A stretch of DNA of 64,000 bases from Macrosoma leucophasiata (GCA_036365455.1 JAWQUS010000009.1:5858001-5922000); one strand, 5' to 3'; shown: positions 1 through 10,650, counted from the first letter of the stretch. Notes: generated from the sequence alone by a model not told the origin. Numbers and translations are program-made.

Positions 1-999
1 ATCGCCACTGGAACATGATAATAAAAGAACACAAAAACAAAAAAACAACAGGACTTTGGATTACGGCACAACGGGCTTTGGAAATATGGGATATACTAAC
101 CACTAGCAATGGACTTATATACAATGACACACGCGACATGAAGCATTTTATATCTATAGTACATTATTATAATCAATATATGAGAAACATAGGACAAAAA
201 TTAACTGCAGATGTCAAAAATAAAATTGATTCAGACGTCAGTTTACTTTTAAAAGAACACAAGGCTTTCTCTTCTTCAAAACTTACTTCTAAAATTTTGG
301 CAACGAGAAAATCTTATGCAAAAGTGGAATTGGTTCATAAAAACCCCGTGAGTAATAACATTATTAGGTGCACCATACACGATACACCAAAGACGATTTT
401 TACAGAAAGAACATGATTATAAAACGATTGTCTTCAAAACTAGCGTCAAAACAGTCTTCCTACCTATATTAAAATCAATTGCTGTTCGTTAGTCTCGCTA
501 AAATTCGAGAATGCCGGGACCGATTTGGGTAATTTTGGTTTTGAATGATTTTTGGAAGTCCAGGTAAGGTTTAAAAGGTAAGAAAATATGAAGAAATTGA
601 AGGGAAATAGTAAAATCACAATTTCATTTTCCGTACAAATAGTCCGTATCTATCAAACCTTTGACACATTATTTCATTGTGAAGCAATACAAAGTTTACC
701 GGGTCAGCTAGTCTCATAATAAAGTTATAGACAATATATGGAGACCAGTAGTGCTGCGACAGAATCGTATCTTAAATTGCGTTTGTTTTCAGGATAATTT
801 TAACGTCTGTTTTGAATGTATGTTACCACTGGCTCATAACAAAATCCTGTGCAAATCATGCAGAGTTGTAACATTCTGTTCACATACCTGCATTGACCTA
901 AACAAGAGCAGAGTGAATTGCCATCCGTGTGATCATTTAAATGAGGACGAAGAGTCACTGGAATCAATTGCACTGCACACTCTACCAACGACGATATAA
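1..999 (+). CDS. Partial 3' end of a putative MYND zinc-finger gene
   Basis: Two exon-like ORFs fit together. The first is open from the left edge of the window and reaches a strong donor (CCCC|GTGAGT) after position 347, in phase 0. The second starts at 793, after the acceptor TTTGTTTTCAG, also in phase 0, and stops at 997-999. The joined C-terminus has cysteine and histidine spacing like a MYND finger: CFEC, then KSC, then FCSHTC, then an NCHPCDH end. An AATAAA lies at 1138-1143, as expected for a terminal exon. MYND fingers occur in SMYD and SmydA methyltransferase-like proteins, where a SET region follows. None is seen here, so this could be a truncated copy, a pseudogene or another MYND protein. 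The 111 residues before the finger are not recognised. The pairing of the two exons is inference. Confidence 0.4.
480..712 (-). repeat. Dispersed repeat family A, minus copy
   Basis: Read on the minus strand it begins AGCTGACCCGGTAAACTTTG and ends with the motif TTAGCGAGACTAACGAACAG. The same two ends appear in the copy at 35705-35860. It lies in the putative intron of the MYND-like gene. It is probably the end of a non-LTR element or a derived short element, but no ORF is left. Confidence 0.6.
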
Positions 1000-1137
1000 G
1001 TTAGGTAGCTAGTCCCTAATTAAAATCTGTGTACTTTATATCTATCTCAATATACTCAAAGGTTTTTATGGGTTTGCTTACGCTTTGTCATGTCTTTTGC
1101 CTTTGAAATTGTTTATTTTCACCAATATTTTTACATA

Positions 1138-1143
1138 AATAAA
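1138..1143 (+). terminator. Poly(A) signal AATAAA
   Basis: AATAAA lies 139 bp after the stop of the MYND-like ORF and is followed by a T/G-rich stretch. It fits the 3' end of that gene. Confidence 0.4.
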
Positions 1144-1267
1144 GTTTTGCTGTTCTTACTACTTTTTTAATTCTAAGTACCAATTTAATTACTAGTAGGA
1201 GGTACCTCGGTAAATAAATAGTGTTTTCTGATCAATAGCGGACAGAAATTGAGAATTTATTTGACAC

Positions 1268-1350
1268 TAGCAGCCCGCCCCGGCTGCGCACGAGTGCTAT
1301 GTTACCTACATTACTACTATCATAATAAAATACCTATAGAGTATAGCGCT
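1268..1350 (+). repeat. Fragment of the 'gcccgccccggct' repeat (family A2)
   Basis: Begins AGCAGCCCGCCCCGGCTGCG, which matches the starts of longer copies at 20345, 22441 and (minus) 50975. Only the first part is preserved. Confidence 0.5.
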
Positions 1351-1460
1351 CCTGAATAGTGTAGATTTCTGACTGTGAAAGAATTTTCATAATCGGTTCA
1401 GTATTTACGAAGATTAGCAAACAAAGAAGGTTATAAACTTTACCTCTATAAAATATTACT

Positions 1461-1868
1461 AGCTGACCCGGCAAACTTCGTATTGCCACAGAAAGTGAAA
1501 AAATGTGTCAAAGGTTTGATAGATACGGACTATTTGATAAGGATTAATAGCATGAATAAAATAAATTCGTATAAATGTAGTCCAAAAAAAATTCAAGATT
1601 TTTAAATAAAAAAATGGTTCTTGTTAGGTAGCGTTAGCAAAATAAGTAATTTTTCTGGTTTATTTTTTACACCTTGTGTCCGAAAAACTAAAAAATCTTA
1701 CAGAATCCTATTTTTTCCAAAATAAAATATAGCCTATGTTATTCGTGGATAATATAGCTTTCGAATGCTTAAAGCATTTTCAAAATCGTTCCCGTAGGTA
1801 GTTTTTGAGCCTATTCAATTCAACCAAACAAACATACAAACAAAGTTTTCCTCTTTAATATTAGTGTA
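1461..1868 (+). repeat. Dispersed repeat family A, long copy
   Basis: Starts AGCTGACCCGGCAAACTTCG and runs to a tail of AAACAAA followed by CTCTTTAATATTAGTGTA. The second half (from CCTATGTT onward) resembles the second half of the copy at 22441-22616, so families A and A2 share a 3' module. No coding capacity is seen. Confidence 0.6.
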
Positions 1869-1949
1869 TATGAATCTATAATTTATACACTTCGCTAACC
1901 GAATAAGATTACCTAAGCCTGATTTTTAGGTCTACAAGCACAAGTGTTC

Positions 1950-2137
1950 CTAGGGCTGTTGCCGAGATGTTTGTTTAAATATTTTGTTAAAGTCAATGTG
2001 TGAGTTTCGTAGTAATAGACTATTTGTGTGTGTGTCACACGAATTTCCCCTCGCATAAAATGACAAGATTGTTTTTCATCGGTACCTACTTAATAAACGC
2101 TATGGCTACTCCCCTTCTGTCGGCCGGTGGCCCGTGT
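1950..2137 (+). mobile_element. MITE family B, partial copy
   Basis: Colinear with the copies at 15811-16095 (opposite strand) and 17832-18047. It carries the shared right end: AACGCTATGGCTACTCCCCT, then GGCCCGTGTTGCTATGA. The left terminal repeat could not be found, so this copy is truncated or decayed. Confidence 0.6.
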
Positions 2138-2189
2138 TGCTATGACCACATCAAATCAAAATTTAAACTCTTACATGACTTTATTAATC

Positions 2190-2420
2190 AGCTGGACCTT
2201 TTTTATGTTAGGAAGATGGCAAACAAGCATGCAGCTCACATGATAAGTGATGACTGCAGTCTATAGACATCTACTCGAACCAGAGTTCAAAATGCAGATG
2301 CGTTGCCACCCCTGAGATCTAAGTTGTTATGTTTCTGCGATAGTTCTAACGGGGCCATACATTACCATCTAACCGGAACACGATAGTGCTGAACACTACC
2401 ATTTGGCGACTTCCTCCAAA
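2190..2420 (+). repeat. Dispersed repeat family C
   Basis: Contains GGCAAACAAGCATGCAG, a GTGATGACTGCAG block, GCAGATGCGTTGCCACC and the ACACGATAGTGCTGAACACT block near its end. The same ordered blocks occur at 4806-5080, 9587-9862, 10500-10648, 14815-14925 and, in part, near 22620 and 23480. No ORF; the class of element is not known to me. Confidence 0.65.
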
Positions 2421-2589
2421 TGTTTCAGCGGTTGTGTCTCAATAGTTTTAATAATAACTCCGCATAAAAAATACTGCATACTGGTTTAAATAGTAAATCT
2501 ATGAGTTAAACAATTTTGATGATCGATTTTTCATTATCCAGATAGGCCCATGAAACATGATAACCATATATTTTTTTGGAATTTTGACG

Positions 2590-2747
2590 CTTTTGACAGA
2601 TGTGAAGAGTGACTTTGACGTTGACATTGATTAATTGAGTTCTGTTTTGGTGTGTGTGTGGTGTAGTGATCTGTGGTGGTGTTTGTAAATTGAAGATTTC
2701 ATTTTATGAGAATATTTCAATATAAAACGTTAAAAACTTATAAAATC
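2590..2747 (+). promoter_or_regulatory. Probable photolyase 5' UTR and start region
   Basis: A GT-rich stretch, typical of insect leaders, comes before the chosen ATG. The start at 2748 has a strong context (ATCATGG). No TATA box is evident. The transcription start was not located. Confidence 0.35.
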
Positions 2748-5700
2748 ATGGCGTCAGCTTCAAAAAAGATGAAGCTTTCTATTGCTTCATCGTCTAATAG
2801 CCAAACCGGTGCAAGTGTTGCAGATTTTATGTCAAAAATCCATGTTAAAAGGGAGGAAACGGCCGAGTCAATCATAAAGTTTGATTTCAATAAGAAACGC
2901 GTGAGGATCGTATCTCAAGAGCAATTGGTAGCCGATAAATGTGAGGGTATCGTTTATTGGATGTCTAGAGACAGCAGGGTGCAGGATAATTGGGCATTTT
3001 TATTCGCACAGAAACTAGCGTTGAAGAACAAAGTGCCTCTTCACGTGTGTTTCTGTTTGATCGCAAAGTATTTGGACGCTTCAGTGAGACAGTTTCACTT
3101 TTTGATTAAAGGTAAGCTCTAGAGTTACTTGAGCCATTGTATCTACGCCTATTGTTACCCATACATGATGTGTGCATTCGGCCAAAAATAAATTAAGGGA
3201 CTTACACTTAAATTATTTATATTTTTTTCTAAACCAAGCATATTAATATCATTATACATTTTATAGATGTATACTCATATCTTTAAACATTAAAATGCAA
3301 GTATTAACTTTGCTATTCTATAATGTCAGGTTTGGAAAAGGTGGCAGCTGAGTGCAAAGAGCTCAACATACCTTTCCACCTGCTTGAAGGCAGTGGGGCC
3401 GACGCCCTTCCTCAGTGGGTAGTGGAACATAAGATTGGTGCTGTGGTGTGTGACTTTAATCCATTGCGTGTGCCCCTGGGGTGGTTGGATGGTGTCAAGA
3501 AGAAGCTGAAGAAAGATGTTCCTTTGATACAGGTGATTATCACGATCTTTCATTGTTAAATTTCAAAACCGGACCTGATTTTTTTATTTAACTTTTGATT
3601 ATGGCATCTTGTCATTTTTTGTACAGCCTAACTTTTTCCTGAAAGTGTTTTTGTCCTCAGGTATATACTTAAGATCAAAATGTTTTAATACGTGGTACAA
3701 AACTGACAAGATGATGTCTTAAACGAAAAGATTAGAGTTAGGCGGTCAGCCCCCTGGGTCTTGGGAAATAGGTACTAACACAATATGTTAATTAAATTTT
3801 TTGAGGCATACACTCTCCTATTAATTCTTATGTATGTATCTTCACGCCAGATCCCTGACGAGGGTAGGCAGAGAGTGTGGAGTGTAATCATTTTTAAATA
3901 AAAATAATGTATGAACTATGATTAGACAAAATCATTCATACAAGTTAAATGGTACATATGGTACAAATGTGGTATGAGGCTATTTTCTGTGGCACTTAAT
4001 ACCTACTAGCAATAATGTTCTTGAAAGACAGCTTGGCACTTTTTTTATGAGAGTTCTCTATTAATTTCAGGTGGATGCTCACAACATAGTGCCTTGCTGG
4101 GTCGCATCGGAAAAACAAGAGTACTCAGCGAGGACTATACGCAACAAGATTAACTCCAAATTGGACGAGTATCTCACCGAGTTTCCACCTATCATTAAGC
4201 ATCCCTATACAAGTAAATTACAACCAGAGGTAAAAGTCCTTCAATTTGGTTTTTATTTATTCAATATTTAAACAAAACTAGTAATCTGTAGCCTTCCAAA
4301 GGTAGCAGAGCACATATTTTATGACTACATAAATATGTTTCAGTTTTTCTTTTCTCATCCTAAAAACTCAGCTTTCTTTCTTCCCATAATTTCCTAGGTA
4401 TGAAATCACCACCTTTTACCATATCATATGAAAGTGACAAGATGGGATTTAATCCCTCAAGCAGCATAAAGATATATAAATTATGAAAATTTTAGTTGAA
4501 TAATTTCTTAAAGGATCTCCCCCTAAAAAGGGGAGGGACTCGTGCCCAGCAGTGGGACATATAATGTGTTGCCATTATTATTATATTTATAATAATTTCA
4601 TATGGAAGAACTTAAAAGTGACGAATATATGTGAGCAATAAAGTTAACTTTTACATTGGTATGGAAGGTATTTTTGATTCAATCATTACAATTGACAGAA
4701 TATGGTCCATTATTCTGTGATGTCATATGAGTGTTTCACAAGTAACCATCTTTTGAATTATAGCAATTCAATTCAAATCTTTAAAATCAAAAAAATACTG
4801 TAGAGGTCTTTTTTTATGTTATGAAAGTGGCAAACAAGCTTGCAGTTCACATTGATGTTAAGTGATGACTGCAGCCTATAGACACCAACACAAAGACCAG
4901 AGGTCAAAATGCAGATGCGTTACCACTTCTGAGGCCTAAGGTTTTATGCCTCTGTGCCGGAAACATTACCACCTGACCGGAACACGATAGTGCTGAACAC
5001 TACCATTTAGCGGCAAGTATATTAGGTAATGCGGTGGGGCTTACGCCTGCGAACTCCGCTACTGGAGTTCTACCACCAGTTTCATCAACAACATATTTTT
5101 CTTATACTTTTAAAAACCAGTCAACATCCCTATTATATTACAGCACGTAGACTGGGATGAAGCAATTGAGTCGAGAGAAGCTGACAAGTCAGTTGGACCG
5201 ATAGAATGGGGGAATCCGGGATATGAAGATGCTATGAAGACATTAAAGAGTTTTCTCGATAAGCGTCTCCCAATTTTCGCGTCGAAAAGAAATGATCCGA
5301 CAAAAGATGCGCTCAGCAACCTGTCGCCTTGGCTACATTTTGGTAAACAAGACATGCATTTCGTTTTGCTTTTATGCAATTAAAATCTGTTGTTGCTGTT
5401 AAAAATGTTATGGAACCTATTCTTAGAAATAAAAAAGAGTGTGTGTTCTTATTTACGCATGTAAAAATTTTTACTTCTTTAGATTCGAATATATCACAAA
5501 TAAAACAAAATTACAAAAACAGTTAATCTTAGTTGCTAAACTATTTTTGTTTTGTTCAGTCTGTTTCTTTTAATCTATTAAGCAACTAACTTCACACTGG
5601 TGCTTTTATGTGTCGGCGCGCCCAACGCAAAAAAGCACTCTCATATTTTTTTTCCAATTGCGGCAAAAGAAGTAAACATCAAAATTAATTGCACTAGTAT

Positions 5701-8700
5701 TGAACTTACACCCAAAACAATTGATAGTCTTATCATCGGCACGTCATCTTTTTATACCAAGATACGGGTATTAAAATATGACTAGACTTGAGAAATATTA
5801 AATTTATATCATTTCTGAAACTATTTTGAAAAAAAAACTGAATTTATTTTACGGATATGTAAGGTTACAAAGGCAAATACTTAAGTGTACAAAACTTAAG
5901 TATTTGCTACTACTTTGACCGCGAGTCCGATTCGCACTTCGTCAGTTTCTTTATATTTGCAGGTCAAATATCGGCCCAGAGGGCAGCACTGTGCGTGCGC
6001 GAGTACAAGGCAAAGCACACGGAGAGCGTGAACGCGTATCTGGAGGAGGCGATCGTACGCCGCGAGCTATCCGACAACTTCTGTTTCTACTGCGAACACT
6101 ACGACAGCCTCAAGGGCGCTAGCAATTGGGCGCAGAAGACGCTAGATGATCATAGGTGAGAAGCAGAGCCAGATTAAAACTTTTTGTTAAGGGTAAAAGC
6201 GACTTCTTTACGATATTCAATAAACTGTAAAGTCTATTAAATCGGTTGCCTAACTAGCATAGTTGGCAATAGGTGGCGCTGCTGCTACCATAAAGCAATG
6301 CAATAAATTTGAAGGAAAGATTTGACAAATCGGGCAGGACTTCAGTAGCTCAATTGGAAGAGCGGCTGGACTAGATTCCCAGTAGGCCGCGAGTTCGAGT
6401 CTCGCCTGAAGTCAAATTTTTCTTTCCATTTTTCTTTAAATAAAAATATATTTCACAAGCATGTGTTAATGCGAAATAATATAAAACAATTATTAAGGGT
6501 AAAAGCGACTTCTTTACGATATTCAATAAACTGCAAAGTCTATTATATCGGTTGCCTAACTAGCATAGTTGGCAATAGATGGCGCTGCTGCTACCATAAA
6601 GCAATAAAATAAATGTGAAGGAAAGATTTGACAAATCGTGCAGGACTTCAGTAGCTCAATTGGAAGAGCGGCTGGACTAGATTCCCAGTAGGCCGCGAGT
6701 TCGAGTCTCGCCTGAAGTCAAACTTTGTCAGGCACGACACTTTACTATTTACTGGATTGAAGACGCACGCCGTATGGCGGATATAGCAGTGCAAGCGAAC
6801 CAGGGTGACACGCTCTACCGATCTTCCAATAAAACGCTTTTTCAGTTTTCACTATTATTTTCCTTCTGATTTCTTCCTTAGGTAGTGATCCGAGTATTCC
6901 GAGTGCTGTCGACGAACTGTACCGGCCATACAAAACTGCCCTACTTTTATTCTAAAATCTCAAGGTCATCGAGCTTAAGAAAACCTCTGGTGATTGGTTA
7001 TTAGTTCAAGTAACCAATTACAAGAGATATTTAAATTTCAAGTAAACAAATTTTACTATCCATGATTGGTTGATTCGAACAACCAATCAGCTATTAGATC
7101 TATTTGGCCAATTAAAATCTCTATGTATCTCAGATCATTACCGAAAGGAAACAAACGACATCAAAAATCTTTATTTTCTTTATTATCTTTAAATCTTTAT
7201 AAAATAAACACATTACAACTATAAAACTTACATGAAACTATTACAAATGTTCAAAGATAAAACAGAAGTCAAGAAAAACAAAAATTCAAAAAACTATAAA
7301 ATTATACACGAAAAATTGTTAAATTATACAAAATAAAGTAATATTAAACACAAACGAGCTTTAAGTGACACGAGACTATTAATTACACTCTAAATTACAC
7401 AAATATTACATAAAAAAGACAAAATCTAAAAATGGAAGTTATACAATACTCTAACGGTATTGGTCACTTAAGCACAATTTACGTTCCGACAACGTATACT
7501 GTGTACTATGCTATCAACCACTACACAACGTGATTGTTATAGGTTGTCTACGCGCTGACAACGTACACTATTGAGGACTGTATGGTCGATCACTATCAAA
7601 ACTGTTTTTTAATCACAAACACTGTTCACTATTAACGAGCGTCCTGCACAAATTATTTTTTCCATTTTTCTTTAAATAAAAATATACCTACTGTTAAATG
7701 AGGAGCATGTGAGAAAGGTTACATGCCAAGCATAACAATGTAATATAACCATCATACTACTGAATGTCCCAAAGAAGGCGAAAGATTGCAGTAGATAGTA
7801 AAAAAAAAAACTTGCTGCGAAGTTCATGTAGGGAATGCAATCCCGCGTCATAATGTTAATCTGAGTATTTAATTTTGCGGTATTGATTTGGACTAGTATG
7901 TCATGTTCAATTAACCATCTTAAATCATTTACAATGATAATCGATTTGCAGCGAATACGAATTATTTGGTATGCGATTCTATGGTGATATGAAATGAACC
8001 AATGTAAGTTCACCCCTGTATTCTCCGAAGGGGTAGACTAGGCTTGTATCCCTGATGGTCGGGCTCAGAACCACCAAGTAGTAGTAAGGGTGGAGGCTAC
8101 CCCTCCCCCTAATGCTGTTACTAGACTAATGAGACATTATTATTTATCTGAATTCTTGAATATTCCCAAATGCTCCAACTCTATCCACAGGAAAGACAAA
8201 AGAACCCACATATATACGTTAGAACAGCTCTCAAAGGCCCTGACACACGACGAGCTGTGGAATTCAGCGCAGATACAACTGGTGAAGGAGGGCAAGATGC
8301 ACGGCTTCCTCCGCATGTACTGGGCCAAGAAGATCCTCGAGTGGACGCCGTCCCCAGAAGACGCGCTCAAATACGCCATATATTTGAACGACCACTACAG
8401 CGTCGATGGCAGAGATCCGAGCGGATATGTTGGTAAGTGTATATAAAACCCTATTCAGGCGCGTTATTCGCTACGACCTGGGGAACGGAGTTACCGAGCG
8501 GGTTTCGCTCGGGTATTTTGTATGAAGTTCCGCGACTAGAGTGGAACATAGTCGCGGAACTTCATAATATTATATCGCATCACCGCGCGGTATCCGCTCC
8601 CCACGTCGGTAGCGAATAACGCACAGGTCTGAATAGGGCTTTATAGAAGTTCTATTGTACCCCGAAGGTCTATCTTATAGAGAGAGAATACATACACGAT

Positions 8701-10074
8701 TGACACACCAATCATTATTAGTTTAATATTTTAGATCTATCTTCACGCCAAGTCCCTTACGGGGTAGGCAGAGAGTGTGGAGCGCCAGAAATCCCGGTCC
8801 TAAAACACCATGCGTATGATGTTACTTTGCAAATAAATTTCAATTTACCTATGATTAAACTAATTCTACCAAAAAATCTCTTAAAGTTAAAAAATATATT
8901 TTAGTTGTTGCCCCTTGCCGTGTTAACGTGTTTATGTCTGAAGTATCCTGGCCATTGGGCGTCTTTCAAGACTATTGAGCGAGGCAACACAGTATAACCT
9001 ACTAATTTAAAAACCAGGGGCCTAATTCTTGGCCCTTGGCAATTGCATCGCAATAGAATCGTTCCGCTGTCTTGATCCAACATTTTGCGCTTATATGACG
9101 ATGTAAAAGTGCTCTTCATGAACCCAATTATATGACGTATATAAACTAAAAGCAATTGAATCGATTCGTTGCGTTGCGACGTCGACGTCACGTCGGCGCG
9201 TCGGCTGCCTTCTGCCAAGTGCTTTATGAACTCCAGCGAAACGATTCCACGAAATTCTCTAATAATAACGTCCTGATAATGAAATGTCTCTTAAAGCGCG
9301 CATGGCGCCGAGGGTGGTGTAGATCGCAAGCGATCTAGTCGGTTGTGCGATACGGGCGCGGTCGGGTGTCATATGGGTGACCCCTAGCAGCAAAATTAAA
9401 ATGCGCGTTTCCTTGCCGTCGGTCCCAGCTGTAAACCTTGTCGGAGGCCTTATGGACGGTTTGAAAACATCCTACAGCGGGTTGGCCACTAACCCGTATC
9501 TCCACCAACCCGCATTGGACCAACTTGGTGGATTAAGCTCCAGGCCTCCCCCCAAAAAGGGGAGAGACTCGTGTCCAGCAGTACTTTTTTTTAATTATGT
9601 AATGGGAGTGGCAAATAAGCATGCAGTTCACATTGATGTTAAGTGATGACTGCAGCCTATAGACACCCACACAAAGACCATGGTCAAAATGCAGATGCGT
9701 TACCACTCCTGAGGCCTAAGATGTTATGCCTCTGTGCCGGAAATTACAGGGCCCTACATTACCACCTGACCAGAACACGATAGTGCTGAACACTACCATT
9801 TAGCGGAAAGTATATTAGGTAATGGGGTGGTGCCTACTCCTGCGAGCTCCGTCACTGGAGCTCTACCATCGTATTAAGGGTTACCATTATAAAGTAATGT
9901 CGTATCGCAGGTTGCATGTGGTCTGTGTGTGGCATCCACGACCAGGGATGGGCGGAGCGAGCGGTGTTCGGCAAGATCCGATACATGAACTACGAGGGCT
10001 GCAAACGCAAGTTCGACGTCAACGCGTTCGTCGCCCGCTACGGCGGCAAAGTGCACAAGTACACCACCAAATGA
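2748..10074 (+). CDS. phr: Class II CPD (deoxyribodipyrimidine) photolyase, seven exons
   Basis: Exons: 2748-3111, 3330-3532, 4071-4229, 5144-5342, 5963-6155, 8191-8432, 9911-10074. All introns are GT-AG and phases agree, giving 507 codons and a TGA stop. The enzyme uses blue light and FADH- to split UV-made cyclobutane pyrimidine dimers. Residues about 55-190 form the N-terminal antenna half ([23 protein letters not shown]). The C-terminal half holds class II hallmarks: [48 protein letters not shown] and [20 protein letters not shown]. No key stretch is missing. The ATG at 2748 was preferred over the in-frame ATG at 2706 because it has A at -3 and G at +4. A short basic KKMK near the start could help nuclear entry. 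No clear AATAAA was found close to the stop. Introns 5 and 6 are packed with repeats. Confidence 0.95.
3836..3893 (-). repeat. RTE-tail repeat (family D) fragment
   Basis: TATGTATCTTCACGCCAGAT followed by a ...GGGTAGGCAGAGAGTGTGGAG block matches the 3' end of the RTE LINE at 25076-26225. It lies in photolyase intron 2. Confidence 0.6.
4396..4650 (+). mobile_element. Copy of TIR element family K with a nested insertion
   Basis: The blocks CTAGGTATGAA, ATATCATATGAAAG, AATTATGAAAATT and GAAGAACTTAAAAGTGACGAA match in order the element at 13388-13872. An unrelated stretch (about 4513-4600, with GGGGAGGGACTCGTGCCCAG) interrupts it. That stretch resembles the end of repeat family H near 9550. The outer terminal repeat is not preserved here. 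Confidence 0.5.
4806..5080 (+). repeat. Repeat family C, near-complete copy in photolyase intron 3
   Basis: Runs from the poly(T) and GTGGCAAACAAGC start to the GGAGTTCTACCACCAG end. It stops 63 bp before the acceptor of exon 4, in the same orientation as the gene. Confidence 0.7.
6181..6424 (+). repeat. tRNA-like cassette, copy 1
   Basis: About 235 bp, ending in a 76-nt tRNA-like core (6340-6415). It is repeated at 6491-6726. The non-tRNA part begins TAAGGGTAAAAGCGACTTC and includes GGTTGCCTAACTAGCATAG. By eye about seven differences separate the copies outside the core and none inside it. It lies in photolyase intron 5, same strand as the gene. Confidence 0.8.
6340..6415 (+). ncRNA. tRNA-like sequence, copy 1 (tRNA-derived)
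   Basis: GACTTCAG pairs perfectly with CTGAAGTC as an 8-bp acceptor stem, or a 7-bp stem plus an extra G:C pair. The D arm is GCTC/GAGC. The T arm is GCGAG TTCGAGT CTCGC. Box A (TAGCTCAATTGG) and box B (AGTTCGAGTCT) resemble pol III promoters, and a run of T follows the core. The anticodon arm is irregular: CTGG/CCAG needs a 9-nt loop or a mismatch. A true tRNA gene is therefore unlikely; a tRNA-derived SINE module or pseudo-tRNA is more likely. Confidence 0.55.
6491..6726 (+). repeat. tRNA-like cassette, copy 2
   Basis: Second copy of the cassette at 6181. After its CAAACTTT end the sequence diverges, and the tail of the first copy (TTTCCATTTTTCTTTAAATA) resumes at about 7659. A roughly 930-bp segment has therefore been inserted into this copy. 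Confidence 0.8.
6640..6715 (+). ncRNA. tRNA-like sequence, copy 2 (tRNA-derived)
   Basis: Base-for-base the same 76-nt core as the first copy, with the same perfect acceptor stem and T arm and the same irregular anticodon arm. Its downstream T run is interrupted by the insertion at 6724. Confidence 0.55.
6724..7653. mobile_element. Non-autonomous DNA transposon inserted in tRNA-like cassette 2
   Basis: Bounded by imperfect inverted ends: TTTGTCAGGCACG on the left, and GCGTCCTGCACAAAT on the right (reverse complement ATTTGTGCAGGACGC). Near the right end the subterminal motif GACAACGTA(T/C)ACT is repeated. It interrupts a repeat whose uninterrupted copy sits just upstream, which supports insertion. 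The 62-codon ORF inside looks like chance. The superfamily is not clear. Confidence 0.5.
8013..8045 (-). repeat. Diverged SINE/RTE tail fragment
   Basis: AGTTCACCCCTGTATTCTCC followed by GAAGGGGTAG resembles the tail of the SINE copies at 14940 and 16409. Confidence 0.4.
8441..8645. mobile_element. Fold-back MITE abutting the photolyase exon 6 donor
   Basis: Left end AAACCCTATTCAGGCGCG with TTATTCGCTAC, and right end GTAGCGAATAACGCAC with CTGAATAGGGCTT, are inverted repeats. A further inner pair (GAAGTTCCGCGAC/GTCGCGGAACTTC) makes most of the element a hairpin. TATA flanks both sides, so the target site is TATA or TA. It starts about 8 nt after the donor GT at 8433, leaving GTAAGT intact. 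Confidence 0.75.
8738..8805 (-). repeat. RTE-tail repeat (family D) fragment
   Basis: ATCTTCACGCCAAGTCCCTT, then GGGGTAGGCAGAGAGTGTGG and CCAGAAATCCCGGTCCT. This matches the 3' end of the RTE LINE at 25076. Confidence 0.6.
9090..9148 (+). repeat. 3' tail of the CR1/Jockey-type LINE
   Basis: GACGATGTAAAAGTGCTCTT with CCAATTATATGA and a short A-rich end matches the 3' end of the LINE at 28305-31345. Only about 50 bp is left. Confidence 0.55.
9290..9590 (+). repeat. Dispersed repeat family H, long copy
   Basis: Blocks in order: TGGTGTAGATCGCAAGCGAT, GTGCGATACGGGCGCGGTCG, AATGCGCGTTTCC, CGGAGGCCTTATGGACGG, CCTACAGCGGGTTGGCC, CACCAACCCGCATTGGA. They recur at 15562-15735 (plus) and 26393-26650 (minus). 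It lies in photolyase intron 6. ORFs inside it are not conserved between copies. Confidence 0.65.
9587..9862 (+). repeat. Repeat family C, near-complete copy in photolyase intron 6
   Basis: Follows the family H copy directly. It runs from the T-rich start to GGAGCTCTACCA and ends 48 bp before the exon 7 acceptor, in gene orientation. Confidence 0.7.
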
Positions 10075-10499
10075 TATCCAGTTCTAGCTGCACCGAAATC
10101 TTCTCAGCAGAAATTTTCTCCGTGGTTGTACAAAATTTTCTCATACTTTTTTTTACTTGTTGCATTGTTACACTTCGTTGCGATAACGGTGAGTATAATT
10201 ATGATACTCAAAATATTTTTATAAGTATATTTAAATATACGTGTAAGTGTTGTAAAAATGTTGACTGTAAATTAGAATCTGCTACCTCAATTTTTAGTAA
10301 AAACATAATAGTCTATACACGTTTGATTTATTTCGCATCTTCGTCATTAGGATGTGGCCTCATGAAGCCACTCGACGCTCGTTTGCAGCGACAAATCTAG
10401 TCACGTGACCTCATTTTAAATTTCCCGCGTCTCAAAAAGCGCCTTTGCGCTATAACTATATCGTCAATTTAACTCTTCTAAAATCTTTGCTACCAGCCT

Positions 10500-10648
10500 T
10501 TTTTATGTAATGAAAGTGGCAAACAAGCATGCAGTTCACATTGATGTTAAGTGATGACTACAGCTTATAAACATCTACAAAAAATCGAACGTAAAATGCA
10601 GATGCGTTGCCACTCTTGAGCCTTAAGTTGTTACGTCTCTGTGAAAGT
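10500..10648 (+). repeat. Repeat family C, copy cut by mariner
   Basis: Matches family C up to CTCTGTGAAAGTAA, where the mariner left end begins. Its remaining part is not seen after the mariner. Confidence 0.6.
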
Positions 10649-10650
10649 AA

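Noticed and set aside
8140..8436. ORFs overlapping photolyase exon 6 in other frames
   Set aside because: They are shadows; the plus-strand photolyase frame holds the conserved motifs.
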